A stretch of 64,000 bases of DNA from Alicyclobacillus sendaiensis NBRC 100866 (GCF_001552675.1 NZ_BCRQ01000006.1:1-64000), one strand, 5' to 3'. Positions 24,994 to 34,422 are shown, counted from the first letter of the stretch. Numbers and translations are program-made. The notes: generated by a model from the sequence alone, not told the origin.

Positions 24994-25616
24994 ACGTGGT
25001 GGAGATGCTGCAAGAGGAGAAAGTGGTGGCCGTCCTGCGGCGGCTGCCATCGGAGACGTTTCTCGATGTGGTGAGAGCGCTTGCGGAGGGCGGCGTGCGG
25101 GCCATCGAGGTCACCATGGACGCGCCGGATGGCGCGGAGCTCATTCGTCGGACGCGGGAGGTTCTTGGCGATCGCGTCCTTCTCGGCGCGGGCACGGTGT
25201 TCACACGCGAGCAGATGCAGGCCGCGAAGGAGGCGGGCGCCACCTTCTTTGTGTCGCCACACCTCGATCCCGACCTGATGCACGCCGCGCGGGAGTGGGG
25301 AGTGCCCATGGTCCCCGGCGTGCTCACGCCGACGGAGGTCGCGGCCGCGCTTCGGCTCGGGGCAGAGGCGGTCAAGATCTTCCCCGGGAGCCTCGTCGGC
25401 CCGGGCTATCTGCGCGATCTCCGCGGCCCGTTCAAAGACCTGAAGGCCATGGTGACGGGCGGCGTCAGCGAGGACAACGCGCGCGCCTTCCTCAACGCGG
25501 GTGCCGTGGCCGTTGGCGTGGGCAGCTCCCTCTTCCCGAAGGCCGACCTCGAGGCCCGCGACTTTGCGTCCATCACAAAGCGCGCCGAGCGGCTGGTCCG
25601 CGCCGTGCGCGGTTGA
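24990..25616 (+). CDS. eda: 2-keto-3-deoxy-6-phosphogluconate aldolase
   Basis: Class I aldolase that splits KDPG into pyruvate and glyceraldehyde 3-phosphate. The 208-residue TIM barrel carries the catalytic glutamate in AIEVTMDAP (about residue 41), the LLGAGTVF strand, and the Schiff-base lysine in AVKIFPGS (about residue 130), where the common KIFPA reads KIFPG. It also has the phosphate site TGGVSEDN and VGVGSSLF. Length is normal. The start codon overlaps the kinase stop by four bases and GGGAGG stands nine bases upstream. It is the middle gene of kdgK-eda-uxuA. Confidence 0.95.
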   Translation: MNVVEMLQEEKVVAVLRRLPSETFLDVVRALAEGGVRAIEVTMDAPDGAELIRRTREVLGDRVLLGAGTVFTREQMQAAKEAGATFFVSPHLDPDLMHAAREWGVPMVPGVLTPTEVAAALRLGAEAVKIFPGSLVGPGYLRDLRGPFKDLKAMVTGGVSEDNARAFLNAGAVAVGVGSSLFPKADLEARDFASITKRAERLVRAVRG

Positions 25617-25631
25617 GAGGAGGATCCGTGG

Positions 25632-26687
25632 ATGCAGCTCTCCTTTCGCTGGTACGGCCCGGATGATCCCGTCACGCTCGCGAAAATCCGCCAGATTCCC
25701 GGCTGCGTGGGCATTGTCTCCGCGCTCTACCACGTGCCGCCGGGCGAGGCCTGGCCCGAGGACGAGATCCGCGAACTGGTTCGGCAGGTGGAGTCCTTCG
25801 GCTTCCGCCTGACGGTGATCGAGAGCGTGCCGGTGCACGAGGACATCAAGCTCGGGCGGCCCACCCGCGAAAAGTACATCGAGGCGTACCAGGAGACGCT
25901 TCGGCGCCTTGCGAGGGCCGGGATCGACACGGTCTGCTACAACTTCATGCCGCTCTTTGACTGGATGCGGACCTCGCTCGCGTATCCGCTGCCGGACGGA
26001 TCGAATTCGCTCGCCTATTTCCACGACGAGGTGGACGAAGAGGCGCTCCTCTCGGGGCGGGTCAAGCTGCCCGTCTGGAACATCGACGAGGATGGCCAGA
26101 AACTGCGCCGCCTGCGTGACGAGTACCGCGAGCGGGGCGACGAGGGGCTCTGGGACAGCCTCGCCTACTTCTTGCGCTCCGTGGCGCCGGTGGCGGAAGA
26201 GGTGGGGATTCGCCTGGCCATCCATCCGGACGATCCGCCCTGGCCCATTCTCGGCATCCCGCGCATCATCGGGCGGCACGCGTCGTTTGTGCGCATGTTC
26301 GAGATCTGCGACTCGCCCGCAAACGGCGTCTGCTTCTGCTCGGGCTCGCTTGGCGCGAGCGCGGAGAACGACCTGCCCGCCATATTGCGCGATCTCGGCG
26401 CGCGCAATCGGCTACACTTCGTCCATCTGCGGAACGTGAAGCGCGTCGGAGAGAAGTCGTTCTACGAATCCGGGCACCTGTCGCGGGACGGATCGGTCGA
26501 CATGGCGGAGCTCGTGGCCATCCTGGCGCGGCTCGACTACCGTGGCCCGGCGCGGCCGGATCACGGGCGGATGATCTGGGGTGAGACGGGCATCCCGGGA
26601 TACGGGCTGTACGATCGCGCCCTGGGCCTCACGTACCTGAACGGCCTCTGGGAGGCGTCGCGGGCCTTCGTCGCGGGCCGCGCGTAA
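25632..26687 (+). CDS. uxuA: Mannonate dehydratase
   Basis: Dehydrates D-mannonate to 2-keto-3-deoxygluconate, the substrate of the upstream kinase, in glucuronate breakdown. The 351-residue TIM barrel has the family features DTVCYNFMPLFDWMRT, a metal-binding AIHPDDPPWPILG (His and Asp near residues 195-197), GVCFCSGSLGA, HFVHLRNVKR and the terminal PDHGRMIWGE. It closes the operon 15 bases after eda with a GAGGAGGATCC ribosome region. No uronate isomerase or mannonate oxidoreductase is in the window, so the pathway is completed elsewhere. Confidence 0.96.
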   Translation: MQLSFRWYGPDDPVTLAKIRQIPGCVGIVSALYHVPPGEAWPEDEIRELVRQVESFGFRLTVIESVPVHEDIKLGRPTREKYIEAYQETLRRLARAGIDTVCYNFMPLFDWMRTSLAYPLPDGSNSLAYFHDEVDEEALLSGRVKLPVWNIDEDGQKLRRLRDEYRERGDEGLWDSLAYFLRSVAPVAEEVGIRLAIHPDDPPWPILGIPRIIGRHASFVRMFEICDSPANGVCFCSGSLGASAENDLPAILRDLGARNRLHFVHLRNVKRVGEKSFYESGHLSRDGSVDMAELVAILARLDYRGPARPDHGRMIWGETGIPGYGLYDRALGLTYLNGLWEASRAFVAGRA

Positions 26688-26742
26688 CCTCATTCTCCAT
26701 GGATCAATGTGCGCTCATCCGGGCGGCACTTTACACCTCGGC

Positions 26743-26748
26743 TATAAT
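26743..26748 (+). promoter_or_regulatory. Consensus -10 ahead of the IMPase-family gene
   Basis: A perfect TATAAT lies 53 bases before the ATG at 26801. No convincing -35 is present at the proper distance, so this is only a candidate. Confidence 0.35.
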
Positions 26749-26800
26749 GGAAAACGGGTACGAATCGGCGCACGCAGTGCCACACCATTTGGAGGAGTGC

Positions 26801-27598
26801 ATGGAGAAGGCATGGCTGGATGGCCTGGCGGCGGTGGTCGCAGAGGCCGGTCGCTTGGTGGAGGACATCGCCAGGCAGGGCTTTGACACGCAATTCAAGA
26901 ATCCAGACGAGCGGCGAGATCCGGTCACCACGGCCGATCTCGCCTGTGATGCGTTTCTGAAAGAGCGGCTGCTCGCGCTCCTTCCGGAGGCCGGCTGGCT
27001 GTCCGAGGAGACGAAGGATCGGCCGGATCGCCTCACGAAGCGCTGGGTGTGGATTGTAGATCCCATCGACGGGACGCGGGAGTTCGTCCGCCGGATTCCC
27101 GAATACGCCGTGTCGGTGGCGCTCGCGCGGGACGGTGAGCCGGTGGCGGGCGCGGTGGTGAATCCCGCGACGGGGGATCGATTTCTCGGCGCGGTGGGCG
27201 TCGGCGCGTGGCGGAATGGGAAGCCCATCACCTGTTCGCGCGATCGCGGCGAGCGCCTCATCATTCTGGGCAGCCGGTCGGAGATGAACCGCGGGGAGTT
27301 CGAGCCGTTTGCGGATGTTCTCGACGTCCGCGCGGTGGGCTCCATCGCGTACAAGCTGGCGCTCGTCGCAGCGGGCGAGGCGGACGGCACGTTCAGCCTC
27401 GGGCCCAAGCACGAGTGGGATATCGCCGCGGGTGTCGCGCTCGTCCTGGCCGCCGGGGGACAGGTGCACGACGGGGCCGGGCTCCCGTTTCGATTCAACC
27501 GGCCGAACACGCTCACCCACGGCATCCTGGCGGCCACGCGCGAAGCGCACGCGGATCTCGCCCTGCTGCTCGAGCGGCACGCGCCGCGGCGCGCCTAG
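26801..27598 (+). CDS. Inositol-monophosphatase-family phosphatase (CysQ/SuhB-like)
   Basis: A 265-residue magnesium-dependent phosphatase. The two metal motifs are clear: LSEETKDRP (Glu pair about residues 67-68) and WIVDPIDGTREFVR (about 84-97), with the third aspartate in KHEWDIAAGVALV near residue 210. The closest functional types are 3'(2'),5'-bisphosphate nucleotidase (CysQ) and inositol-1-phosphatase. REF rather than TNF after DGT leans to CysQ. TTGGAGGAG lies four bases before the ATG. The stop overlaps the opposing YdcF-like stop by four bases. Confidence 0.85.
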   Translation: MEKAWLDGLAAVVAEAGRLVEDIARQGFDTQFKNPDERRDPVTTADLACDAFLKERLLALLPEAGWLSEETKDRPDRLTKRWVWIVDPIDGTREFVRRIPEYAVSVALARDGEPVAGAVVNPATGDRFLGAVGVGAWRNGKPITCSRDRGERLIILGSRSEMNRGEFEPFADVLDVRAVGSIAYKLALVAAGEADGTFSLGPKHEWDIAAGVALVLAAGGQVHDGAGLPFRFNRPNTLTHGILAATREAHADLALLLERHAPRRA

Positions 27599-28374
27599 CC
27601 GTGGAGGTGGAGGCGCGCGGCGAGGATGCCGAGATCTTCGTGCAGCGCGGCCGCCGTCTCGTCGAGGCCTGTCTCGGAGGGCAGGAGTGCGTGCGCGAGG
27701 GGCGTGGGCACCTCGCTCACGGTGTAGCCCACCGGATAGGGCGTCACGACAAGCCCCACGCGCCGAAAGTCCATCACGGCCCGCGCCATCTGCGCCGCCG
27801 ATGCGACGAGAATGGGGTGCGACCGATGCAGCCTGCGCAGGATGAGGGCGGTGTGTTCGGCGTTCTCCTCCGTGGTGCGGCTTGTCGGGTCCACGTACAT
27901 ATCGCGCCGCGGCACGCCGAGTGCGGCGAGATCGCGCGCGGCGATGAGCGCAAACGCGTACGATTTCCCGTTTGCGCGGATGAGCGGACCGCCGGAGAGC
28001 ACGATGGGGAGACGCTGCTCGGGGTACAGCGCGGCGGCGGCGAGGACGCGCTCGCCCGAGTCGCCGTACAGGGTGCCGGTGTCAAGGCCGGGATCGGCAA
28101 AGTCCGGCGTGGCCGCGGAAAAGCCTGCGCCGAGCACGACGATGACGTCGCCCACGGGGCGGGCGGGCGGCGCGTACGCGCGTTCAAGGGGCGCGAGCAG
28201 GAGATTGCCGACGGCCGGGGTGCACATAGCGGCGAAGGACAGGGACACGGCGGCCAGTGCGAGGGCGAAGCCGCGGCGATGGCGGGCGAGGAGCACGGCC
28301 AAGAGAAGCGCGAGGGTGGCGAAGAGGCCCGGCGGCAAGGCGAGGCTCTCCGCCAGCTTGACCATCCACAGCAT
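27595..28374 (-). CDS. YdcF/SanA-like DUF218 membrane protein
   Basis: A 259-residue protein with two N-terminal membrane spans (residues 13-30 and 36-55, LALAAVSLSFAAMC) and a DUF218 domain outside. The domain shows VIVVLGAGFS, LYPEQRLPIVLSGG, the SRTTEENAEHTALIL block and PILVASAAQMARAV. In ElyC and SanA this domain affects envelope and peptidoglycan precursor metabolism; the reaction is not settled. The gene ends over the IMPase stop and begins 8 bases after the msrB stop on the same strand, so it can be co-transcribed with msrB. Confidence 0.82.
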   Translation of the reverse strand: MLWMVKLAESLALPPGLFATLALLLAVLLARHRRGFALALAAVSLSFAAMCTPAVGNLLLAPLERAYAPPARPVGDVIVVLGAGFSAATPDFADPGLDTGTLYGDSGERVLAAAALYPEQRLPIVLSGGPLIRANGKSYAFALIAARDLAALGVPRRDMYVDPTSRTTEENAEHTALILRRLHRSHPILVASAAQMARAVMDFRRVGLVVTPYPVGYTVSEVPTPLAHALLPSETGLDETAAALHEDLGILAARLHLHG

Positions 28375-28382
28375 GGGAGGCG

Positions 28383-28844
28383 TCAGTCCTCGTCGTCCTC
28401 AAACAGCTTCAGGTATTCGCCGTACCCTTCTTTTTCGAGGTCCTGCTTCGGGATAAAGCGGAGCGCCGCCGAGTTGATGCAGTAGCGAAGGCCACCTTTG
28501 TCGATGGGGCCGTCGGGGAACACGTGGCCGAGGTGTGCGTCCGCCTCACGACTGCGGACCTCCGTGCGGATCATGCCGTGGCTGGTATCGAGTCGCTCCA
28601 TCACCGCATCTTCGGAAATCGGCTTGGTGAAGCTCGGCCAGCCGCAGCCGGAGTCGAACTTGTCTCGAGACGAGAACAGCGGCTGCCCGGAGACGATGTC
28701 GACGTACAGGCCCTCCTCGTGGTGGTTCCAGTACTCATTGCGAAACGGCGGCTCCGTCGCGTTCTCCTGGGTCACGGCATATTGAAGCGGAGTCAGGCGC
28801 TTGCGCAACTCTTCCTGGGTCCATTTGCGCTTGGATTCGGCCAT
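28383..28844 (-). CDS. msrB: Peptide-methionine (R)-S-oxide reductase
   Basis: Repairs the R form of methionine sulfoxide in proteins. The 153-residue product carries [28 protein letters not shown], the [10 protein letters not shown] loop, and the catalytic Cys in [11 protein letters not shown] (near residue 122). The CxxC pairs of the zinc-binding forms are absent. Of two ATGs two codons apart I take the inner one, because AAGGAGGG then has six-base spacing. The outer ATG would touch the ribosome site. MsrA is not in the window. Confidence 0.96.
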   Translation of the reverse strand: MAESKRKWTQEELRKRLTPLQYAVTQENATEPPFRNEYWNHHEEGLYVDIVSGQPLFSSRDKFDSGCGWPSFTKPISEDAVMERLDTSHGMIRTEVRSREADAHLGHVFPDGPIDKGGLRYCINSAALRFIPKQDLEKEGYGEYLKLFEDDED

Positions 28845-28870
28845 GGCCATCCCTCCTTGGTGTCAGGCGG

Positions 28871-28904
28871 GGCGATCGCGCCCGTGTGGCCGGACGCGAT
28901 CGCC
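28871..28904. repeat. 10-bp inverted repeat between msrB and the DUF1641 gene
   Basis: GGCGATCGCG (28871-28880) is repeated inverted at 28895-28904, each arm containing the self-complementary GCGATCGC. The T run lies on the wrong side for a minus-strand terminator, so it may be a processing or attenuating hairpin rather than a true terminator. Confidence 0.5.
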
Positions 28905-28911
28905 AAAAGGC

Positions 28912-29403
28912 TCAATGGTGGCCGTGAGACTCGTCTTTGCCGAGTTCCTCGAGCATCGCGGAGACGATGCGGAGGTTCTTCTGAACCACCGGCTCTTTCA
29001 GCAGTTTCAGCAAACTGAACACGCTGTACGTGGTGGTGTCGTGTTCCGCGCGCTCCTTGGCCACCTTGTACGCGTCGAGCACCTTCTTCGCGGGGCCCAC
29101 GGCGGGCTCGACCATCTGCTTGGCGAGCTTGCCGAACCCTTCGAGCGAGTCGCCATCCGTGATGACGTCCTCCACGGCCTGGGAAACGCGGCTCACGAGG
29201 TAGACCAACTTTGCGAGTTGGGGTAAGTGCTCGACGATGGCGGTCAGGCTTTCGAGCGTGCGCTCATCGGCCGTCAGCGCCTCCACCAATTGGGCAATCT
29301 TGGGCAGCCGTTCAAGGACATGGTTCAACGACCGTTGAACGGACGGATCCAGCAGAATGTCCGACACATCCAGCGTCTCTTGCATCTGTTGCGTCTCACT
29401 CAC
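28912..29403 (-). CDS. DUF1641-family protein
   Basis: A 163-residue helical protein with repeats of leucine-rich amphipathic helices (LNHVLERLPKIAQLVEAL, LESLTAIVEHLPQLAKLVYLV), a DUF1641 core and a His-rich end (ESHGHH). In Bacillus a member (YrhD) lies beside formate dehydrogenase, but none is here. The function is not established. The frame opens at 29547. I chose the GTG at 29403 since AAGGAGG is 10 bases upstream and the promoter at 29485-29513 lies outside it. The msrB gene follows 68 bases later on the same strand. Confidence 0.78.
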   Translation of the reverse strand: MSETQQMQETLDVSDILLDPSVQRSLNHVLERLPKIAQLVEALTADERTLESLTAIVEHLPQLAKLVYLVSRVSQAVEDVITDGDSLEGFGKLAKQMVEPAVGPAKKVLDAYKVAKERAEHDTTTYSVFSLLKLLKEPVVQKNLRIVSAMLEELGKDESHGHH

Positions 29404-29484
29404 GACGGATGAGCCTCCTTGCGCCTTGCACCATAGAACTGCGTGCTTGGTTGTGATTGTCTGGGACTCTCGATTCCACTGCTC

Positions 29485-29513
29485 AGTATAGTGGACGCGA
29501 GGCCCGATGTCTA
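29485..29513 (-). promoter_or_regulatory. Promoter of the DUF1641 gene
   Basis: On the minus strand TAGACA (29513-29508) and TATACT (29490-29485) are separated by exactly 17 bp, a close match to the vegetative consensus. The transcript would start about 75 bases before the GTG. Confidence 0.65.
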
Positions 29514-29582
29514 ATAGAGGATGAGACGAAACGGGCGAGGTCCGCATGGTGAGATGGCCTCGTTGGAGGAGTGAATGGCTTC

Positions 29583-30407
29583 GTGTCTTTTGGAAATGGC
29601 GGAAGCCGAGAGCCGGAGGCGTGGCTCGTCGGCGCAGGATTTGCGGAGCACGATACGCCGTTCGTGCAGGCGGTGCATCAAGGGCTCGACTGCTATCTGT
29701 TTCGCCTTCAGCTCGACGGTCGCGCCGTCGTCACGACGTCCGGGACGTCTGTGGTGGTTGGCGCGGGGGATCTGCTCCTCTTTCCGGCCGGGGAACCGTA
29801 CGAGCTGCGCATCGAACCGGATGACAACCATCGGCCGGGCGAGCATTTGTCGACGGATCTCTATCTGTTCTGCAACGGCCCCTGGGTCGATCAGTGGTGG
29901 AATCATCGGCCGAGAAAGCGGCATCTGCGACTCGCGCTGCACGAAAACTGCGTGTACCTCTGGCGCCAACTCATCGAAGAGTACCGGCGGCCGGGCCAGC
30001 CGGATGGCGAACTGTGCGACTATCTCCTCCGAGCGCTCTGCCTCACGTTTGACAAATACGGGTACGATCCGAAGCGCGCCACGCCGGTGCCCATTGCGGC
30101 GGAGCGGATCCGAGCCTACATCGAGCGGCACGCGGCGGAGGATCTGTCGCTGGCCGACATTGCCGATGCCGTCGGGCTCTCGGTGTCGCGCGTGGTGCAC
30201 ATGTTTAAAGAGGCTTATGGTCAAACGGTCGTCCAATACTTGCAGAACGTGCGCCTGCAGATGGCGTGTGACCGCATGCGCTTCAGCAACCTGAACTTAG
30301 AAGAGATTGCCGATCGATGCGGCTTTCACTCGTACTCGTATTTCTATCGCGTATTTCGCCAGAAATATGGTATTTCGCCTCGGGAATTTCGAAAGCGCGC
30401 GACGTGA
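29583..30407 (+). CDS. AraC-family transcriptional regulator
   Basis: A 274-residue regulator with an N-terminal cupin sensor (GAGDLLLFPAGEPYELRI, typical of sugar-sensing members) and a C-terminal double helix-turn-helix. The first HTH is LSLADIADAVGLSVSRVVHMFKE, and the second is LNLEEIADRCGFHSYSYFYRVFRQ ending in the family signature YGISPREFRK. The GTG at 29571 touches the GGAGG box, so I prefer the next GTG at 29583. It stands alone. Divergent DUF1641 or the downstream ABC exporter could be targets. The stretch 30408-30595 holds no gene or clear signal. Confidence 0.88.
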   Translation: MSFGNGGSREPEAWLVGAGFAEHDTPFVQAVHQGLDCYLFRLQLDGRAVVTTSGTSVVVGAGDLLLFPAGEPYELRIEPDDNHRPGEHLSTDLYLFCNGPWVDQWWNHRPRKRHLRLALHENCVYLWRQLIEEYRRPGQPDGELCDYLLRALCLTFDKYGYDPKRATPVPIAAERIRAYIERHAAEDLSLADIADAVGLSVSRVVHMFKEAYGQTVVQYLQNVRLQMACDRMRFSNLNLEEIADRCGFHSYSYFYRVFRQKYGISPREFRKRAT

Positions 30408-30595
30408 TCGGCGCGTGAGCCGCCTGTGGCAATGGGCACCGTGTGTTCGTTCTGGTCCAGATCGGCGGTGTTTGCGCGCCAGCCACATCCGGAAAAAGAT
30501 GACCAGATTCGTCATCCCGTTTCGCGGCCGACTGTGATTCAATGTCTGGCGTGCGACTGATCCGGCTCCGGCCGCGAAAAAGGGAGAGACCTGAT

Positions 30596-32365
30596 TTGGC
30601 TGGCGTGTATCGACGATTATCTCGCTTTTATCGGCCGTACCTGTCGCTCCTTTGGGTGAGCCTCGGCTTCCTCGTCTTGACGGCCCTCTTGCAGCTCGCG
30701 TATCCCTATTTGCTGAAGGCCATTGTGAATCGCGTGATCCTCGGACACCGCGAGGAGCTCCTCTTCCCGCTCTCGGTTGCCATCCTCCTCGCGTCCTTCG
30801 TCAAGGGCGTCTGCAACTTCACGCAGGCGTATCTGGCGCAGGTGTTCGGCGCGCGCACGGCCTTCGATTTGCGCAACGAGCTCTACCGGAAGCTCAACCA
30901 ACTCTCCTTTCGGTTCTACGACGAAATCCACACGGGCGACCTCATGTCTCGCCTCACGGCCGATCTCGACGCGTTCCGCATGTTTTTTGCCTTTGGCATC
31001 AACAATCTTCTGAACTTATTCCTGACCATCGTGTTCAGCATTGGCATGATGCTGACGCTCGATGTCCGGCTGGCGCTCCTCCTCTCTATCGTGATACCGG
31101 TGCTCGCCGCCATCGCCATCCGATTCGATAAGAAGGTGGGGCCGGTCTTCATGGCCATCCGGCAGACGCTCGGTCGACTCAATTCGGGCGTCCAAGAGAG
31201 CCTCATGGGCGTGCGCACCGTGAAGTCGTTCGCGCGTGAGGCGCACGAGATCGACAAATTTCGCGAGCGGAATCAGGCGTACTACGACGCCAACATCCGC
31301 GCGACCAAGCTGTGGCGCGCCTTCTTTCCCGCCATCGAGCTGACCGGCAATCTCGGTGTCGTGCTGATTCTCATCGTCGGCGGATGGCTCGTGATGTCGG
31401 GCCACATGAACCTTGGCGATCTCGTCGCCTTTCTCTCGCTCATCTGGTACATGATCTGGCCCATGTCCCAGCTCGGCTTCTTCCTGAACAACTGGACGCA
31501 GGCCACCGCCGCCGGCGCACGCCTCCTCGAGATCCTCGAGCAACAGGACGATCTCGACGCGTCTCAGGAGGAGGTGGACCGCCCGATGGAGGGGCTCGTC
31601 GAGTTTCGCGGCGTGAGCGTGAAGCTTGGCGGCGAATACGTCCTGCGCGACATCACGTTCACCGCGCGGCCCGGGCAGACGGTGGCGATTGTCGGCCTCA
31701 CCGGAAGCGGCAAGTCCACGCTCGTCTCGCTCATTCCCCGCTTTCGCGACGTCGACGAAGGCGCGGTGCTCGTGGACGGCGTCGACGTGCGCCAGTGGAA
31801 GCGCGCATCGCTAAGGCGGCAAATCGGCTTCGTGTTTCAGGAGGCGTTTCTCTTTTCCACGACGCTTTTCGCCAACATCGCCTACGGGCGCCCGGACGCG
31901 GATCTGGCGCGCGTGGAAGAGGCGAGCGAAGTGGCCGACGCGGCCGAATTCATCCATCGGCTGCCCGAGGGGTATCTCACGCTCGTCGGAGAGCGCGGGC
32001 TTGGCCTTTCCGGCGGCCAGCGGCAGCGCGTCTCCATCGCCAGGGCGCTCGTGCCCGAGCCCCGCATCCTCATCCTTGACGACGCGACGAGCGCCGTCGA
32101 CATGGAGACGGAGGAAGTGATTCAGCAGCGCCTCGCCGCTCGCGCCGGTCGCGCCACGACGTTTCTCATCGCCCAGCGACTGAACGCCGTGAAAGATGCG
32201 GATGAAATCCTCGTGCTCGACGGAGGCCGGATCGTCGAGCGAGGCCGTCACCAGGAATTGCTCGATCTCGGCGGCCTGTATCGGCACATCTACGACATGC
32301 AGTTTCGCGACCTCGAGGCCTTGCGCCAAATCGAGAATCCCTGTCTCGCGGAAGGAGAGCGCTGA
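30596..32365 (+). CDS. ABC exporter half-transporter, degenerate catalytic site subunit
   Basis: A 589-residue fused permease/ATPase with six membrane segments and one nucleotide-binding domain. The NBD has Walker A GLTGSGKST, a canonical signature LSGGQRQR and Walker B LILDDATSAVD, where the catalytic Glu is Asp. The next gene has the opposite pattern, as in heterodimeric exporters such as BmrCD and TM287/288, in which only one ATP site hydrolyses. An upstream ATG at 30542 lacks a ribosome site. The TTG at 30596 has GGGAGAG seven bases before it. The partner starts two bases after this stop. Drug, lipid or peptide export are all possible. Confidence 0.87.
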   Translation: MAGVYRRLSRFYRPYLSLLWVSLGFLVLTALLQLAYPYLLKAIVNRVILGHREELLFPLSVAILLASFVKGVCNFTQAYLAQVFGARTAFDLRNELYRKLNQLSFRFYDEIHTGDLMSRLTADLDAFRMFFAFGINNLLNLFLTIVFSIGMMLTLDVRLALLLSIVIPVLAAIAIRFDKKVGPVFMAIRQTLGRLNSGVQESLMGVRTVKSFAREAHEIDKFRERNQAYYDANIRATKLWRAFFPAIELTGNLGVVLILIVGGWLVMSGHMNLGDLVAFLSLIWYMIWPMSQLGFFLNNWTQATAAGARLLEILEQQDDLDASQEEVDRPMEGLVEFRGVSVKLGGEYVLRDITFTARPGQTVAIVGLTGSGKSTLVSLIPRFRDVDEGAVLVDGVDVRQWKRASLRRQIGFVFQEAFLFSTTLFANIAYGRPDADLARVEEASEVADAAEFIHRLPEGYLTLVGERGLGLSGGQRQRVSIARALVPEPRILILDDATSAVDMETEEVIQQRLAARAGRATTFLIAQRLNAVKDADEILVLDGGRIVERGRHQELLDLGGLYRHIYDMQFRDLEALRQIENPCLAEGER

Positions 32366-32366
32366 A

Positions 32367-34196
32367 ATGGCACAGACGCAAGACGCACAAGGCGGTGGCG
32401 AAGCGCTCCTTCGGGCGCCGTTTATCTACCGAGATGACGAGGCGCTCGAGAAAAAACTGCAACTGTCGCTCATCCTGCGGCTTGCCTCCTACATGCGGCC
32501 CTATCCAACGCTCATCGCGTTTGCGCTCCTCGCCACAGGCGGCAACCTCGTCGTGACGCTCGTCGCGCCGTATCTGGTGGGCCAAGCGGTCGACGCGCTC
32601 GTGGGTCATCGCCACGCGCACCTGCTGTTCGTGTACGCGGGGGTGCTCATCGCGCTTTATCTCCTCAACTTCGCCGCGTCGTTCTTTCGGATTGATCTCA
32701 CCAATCGGCTCGGGCAGCGCGTCATTCAACGTCTGCGGGATGAGCTGTTCGTCCACGTGCAGGGGCTGTCGTCCGACTTCTTCGACGCACGCCCCGCGGG
32801 CTCCATCCTGGTCCGCATCCTGAACGACGTGAATTCGCTTCAGGATCTGTTCACAAACGGCGTCATCAATTCCATCACGAATGTGTTCACGTTGATCGGC
32901 ATCATCGCCATTATGTTTTCGCTCAACTGGCGTCTCGCCACGGTCGCGCTGGTTGTCGTGCCGTTCATGTTCCTGCTCTCGCTGCGGCTGACCGTGCAGA
33001 TCCGGCGGGCGTGGCAGCAGGTCCGCCTGCGCCTCAGCCGCCTGAACGCGCATTTGGCCGAGGCCATTCAGGGCATGCGCGTGACGGAGGCGTACGTCCG
33101 CGCGGACGAAAATCAGCGATTTTTCGAGGCGATGAACCGCGATTACATGCGCACCTTCCTGCGCGCGCAGCGCTTCAGCATTCCGTTTGGCCCGCTGGTG
33201 GACCTCACCGGTGCGCTCGGATCGGCGCTTCTTTTCTGGTACGGCGTTCACCTCGTGCACACGGGCGCGGTCACCGTCGGGCTTCTCGTCGCGTTTGCGA
33301 ACTATCTGGGCAGCTTTTGGACACCCATCAGCCAGCTCGGACAGCTGTACAATCAGGTGCTCGTCGCCATGGCGTCATCGGAGCGGATCTTTCAATATCT
33401 CGACACCCGGCCGACGGTGACGGATCGCGCGGTTGTGCGCGAGCTGCCGCCTGTCAAAGGACACGTCGAGTTCTGCCATGTCACCTTCGCCTACGAGCCG
33501 TCCCGCCCCGCCATCGAGGACGTCTCCTTCGTCGCCCGCCCCGGCGAGACCATCGCGCTCGTCGGCCACACCGGGGCCGGGAAATCCACGGTGGTCAACC
33601 TGCTCGCGCGCTTCTACGATCCGACCTCGGGCGAGATCCGAATCGACGGGCACGATCTCCGCTCCGTCTCGCTCGCCAGCCTGCGCCGGCAGATGGGCAT
33701 GGTGTTGCAAGAGACGTTCCTCTTCTCGGGGACCCTCATGGACAACATTCGCTATGGTCGGCCCAACGCGACGGACGAGGAATGCATCGCGGCGGCGAGA
33801 GCCGTGTACGCGGATGAGTTCATCCGTCGCCTCCCAGACGGTTACTTTACCGAGGTGCAGGAGCGCGGGGCCAGGCTTTCCCAGGGGCAGCGCCAGCTCA
33901 TCTCGTTCGCTCGCGCCATCCTCGCCGACCCCAGGATCTTGATTCTCGACGAGGCCACGGCGAGCATCGACACCTACACGGAGCACCTCATTCAGCGGGC
34001 GCTCAAGGTCCTCCTCGAAGGGCGCACCTCGTTCGTCGTCGCGCACCGGCTGTCCACGATTCGCGAGGCAGACCAAATCCTTGTATTCGATGCAGGTCGC
34101 ATTGTCGAGCGCGGCCGCCACGACGAGCTCATGCGCCGCCGCGGCGCCTACTACAAGCTCGTTCAGGCGCAGTATCGAAGCATGGTGAACGGTTGA
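32367..34196 (+). CDS. ABC exporter half-transporter, catalytic partner
   Basis: A 609-residue partner of the upstream subunit: a long cytoplasmic N-terminus (about 35 residues), six membrane segments, and an NBD with Walker A GHTGAGKST, altered signature LSQGQRQL and Walker B LILDEATASID with the catalytic Glu kept. Together with the LSGGQ of the partner this builds one competent ATP site. GAAGGAGAGC precedes the ATG and the two genes are only one base apart. It is the last gene of the operon. The space behind it holds an imperfect GC hairpin but no T run. Confidence 0.9.
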   Translation: MAQTQDAQGGGEALLRAPFIYRDDEALEKKLQLSLILRLASYMRPYPTLIAFALLATGGNLVVTLVAPYLVGQAVDALVGHRHAHLLFVYAGVLIALYLLNFAASFFRIDLTNRLGQRVIQRLRDELFVHVQGLSSDFFDARPAGSILVRILNDVNSLQDLFTNGVINSITNVFTLIGIIAIMFSLNWRLATVALVVVPFMFLLSLRLTVQIRRAWQQVRLRLSRLNAHLAEAIQGMRVTEAYVRADENQRFFEAMNRDYMRTFLRAQRFSIPFGPLVDLTGALGSALLFWYGVHLVHTGAVTVGLLVAFANYLGSFWTPISQLGQLYNQVLVAMASSERIFQYLDTRPTVTDRAVVRELPPVKGHVEFCHVTFAYEPSRPAIEDVSFVARPGETIALVGHTGAGKSTVVNLLARFYDPTSGEIRIDGHDLRSVSLASLRRQMGMVLQETFLFSGTLMDNIRYGRPNATDEECIAAARAVYADEFIRRLPDGYFTEVQERGARLSQGQRQLISFARAILADPRILILDEATASIDTYTEHLIQRALKVLLEGRTSFVVAHRLSTIREADQILVFDAGRIVERGRHDELMRRRGAYYKLVQAQYRSMVNG

Positions 34197-34422
34197 CGCT
34201 GGGCCGCGCGGAGCCCGTGCGGCCGGCCCATGGGGCCCGGCTGATGGCGGTCGCCTAAGGTTTCTTTACGCGATGGATCCTGTTCTGTCTCCTTGAGTCA
34301 AGGATGCAAGGACGTCGTGTAAATATGACGAGATCGGCGTATGCTGTCAGTGTGCAAGGAAGGGGGCGCACACCGCATCGCGTTCCTTTTCTTTTACGGA
34401 TTGAACATTGTATACTGTCGTT

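Noticed and set aside
28871-28904. Inverted repeat taken as a terminator for the DUF1641 gene
   Set aside because: On the minus strand no T run follows the stem. The four A/T bases lie on the other side. I kept it only as a repeat.
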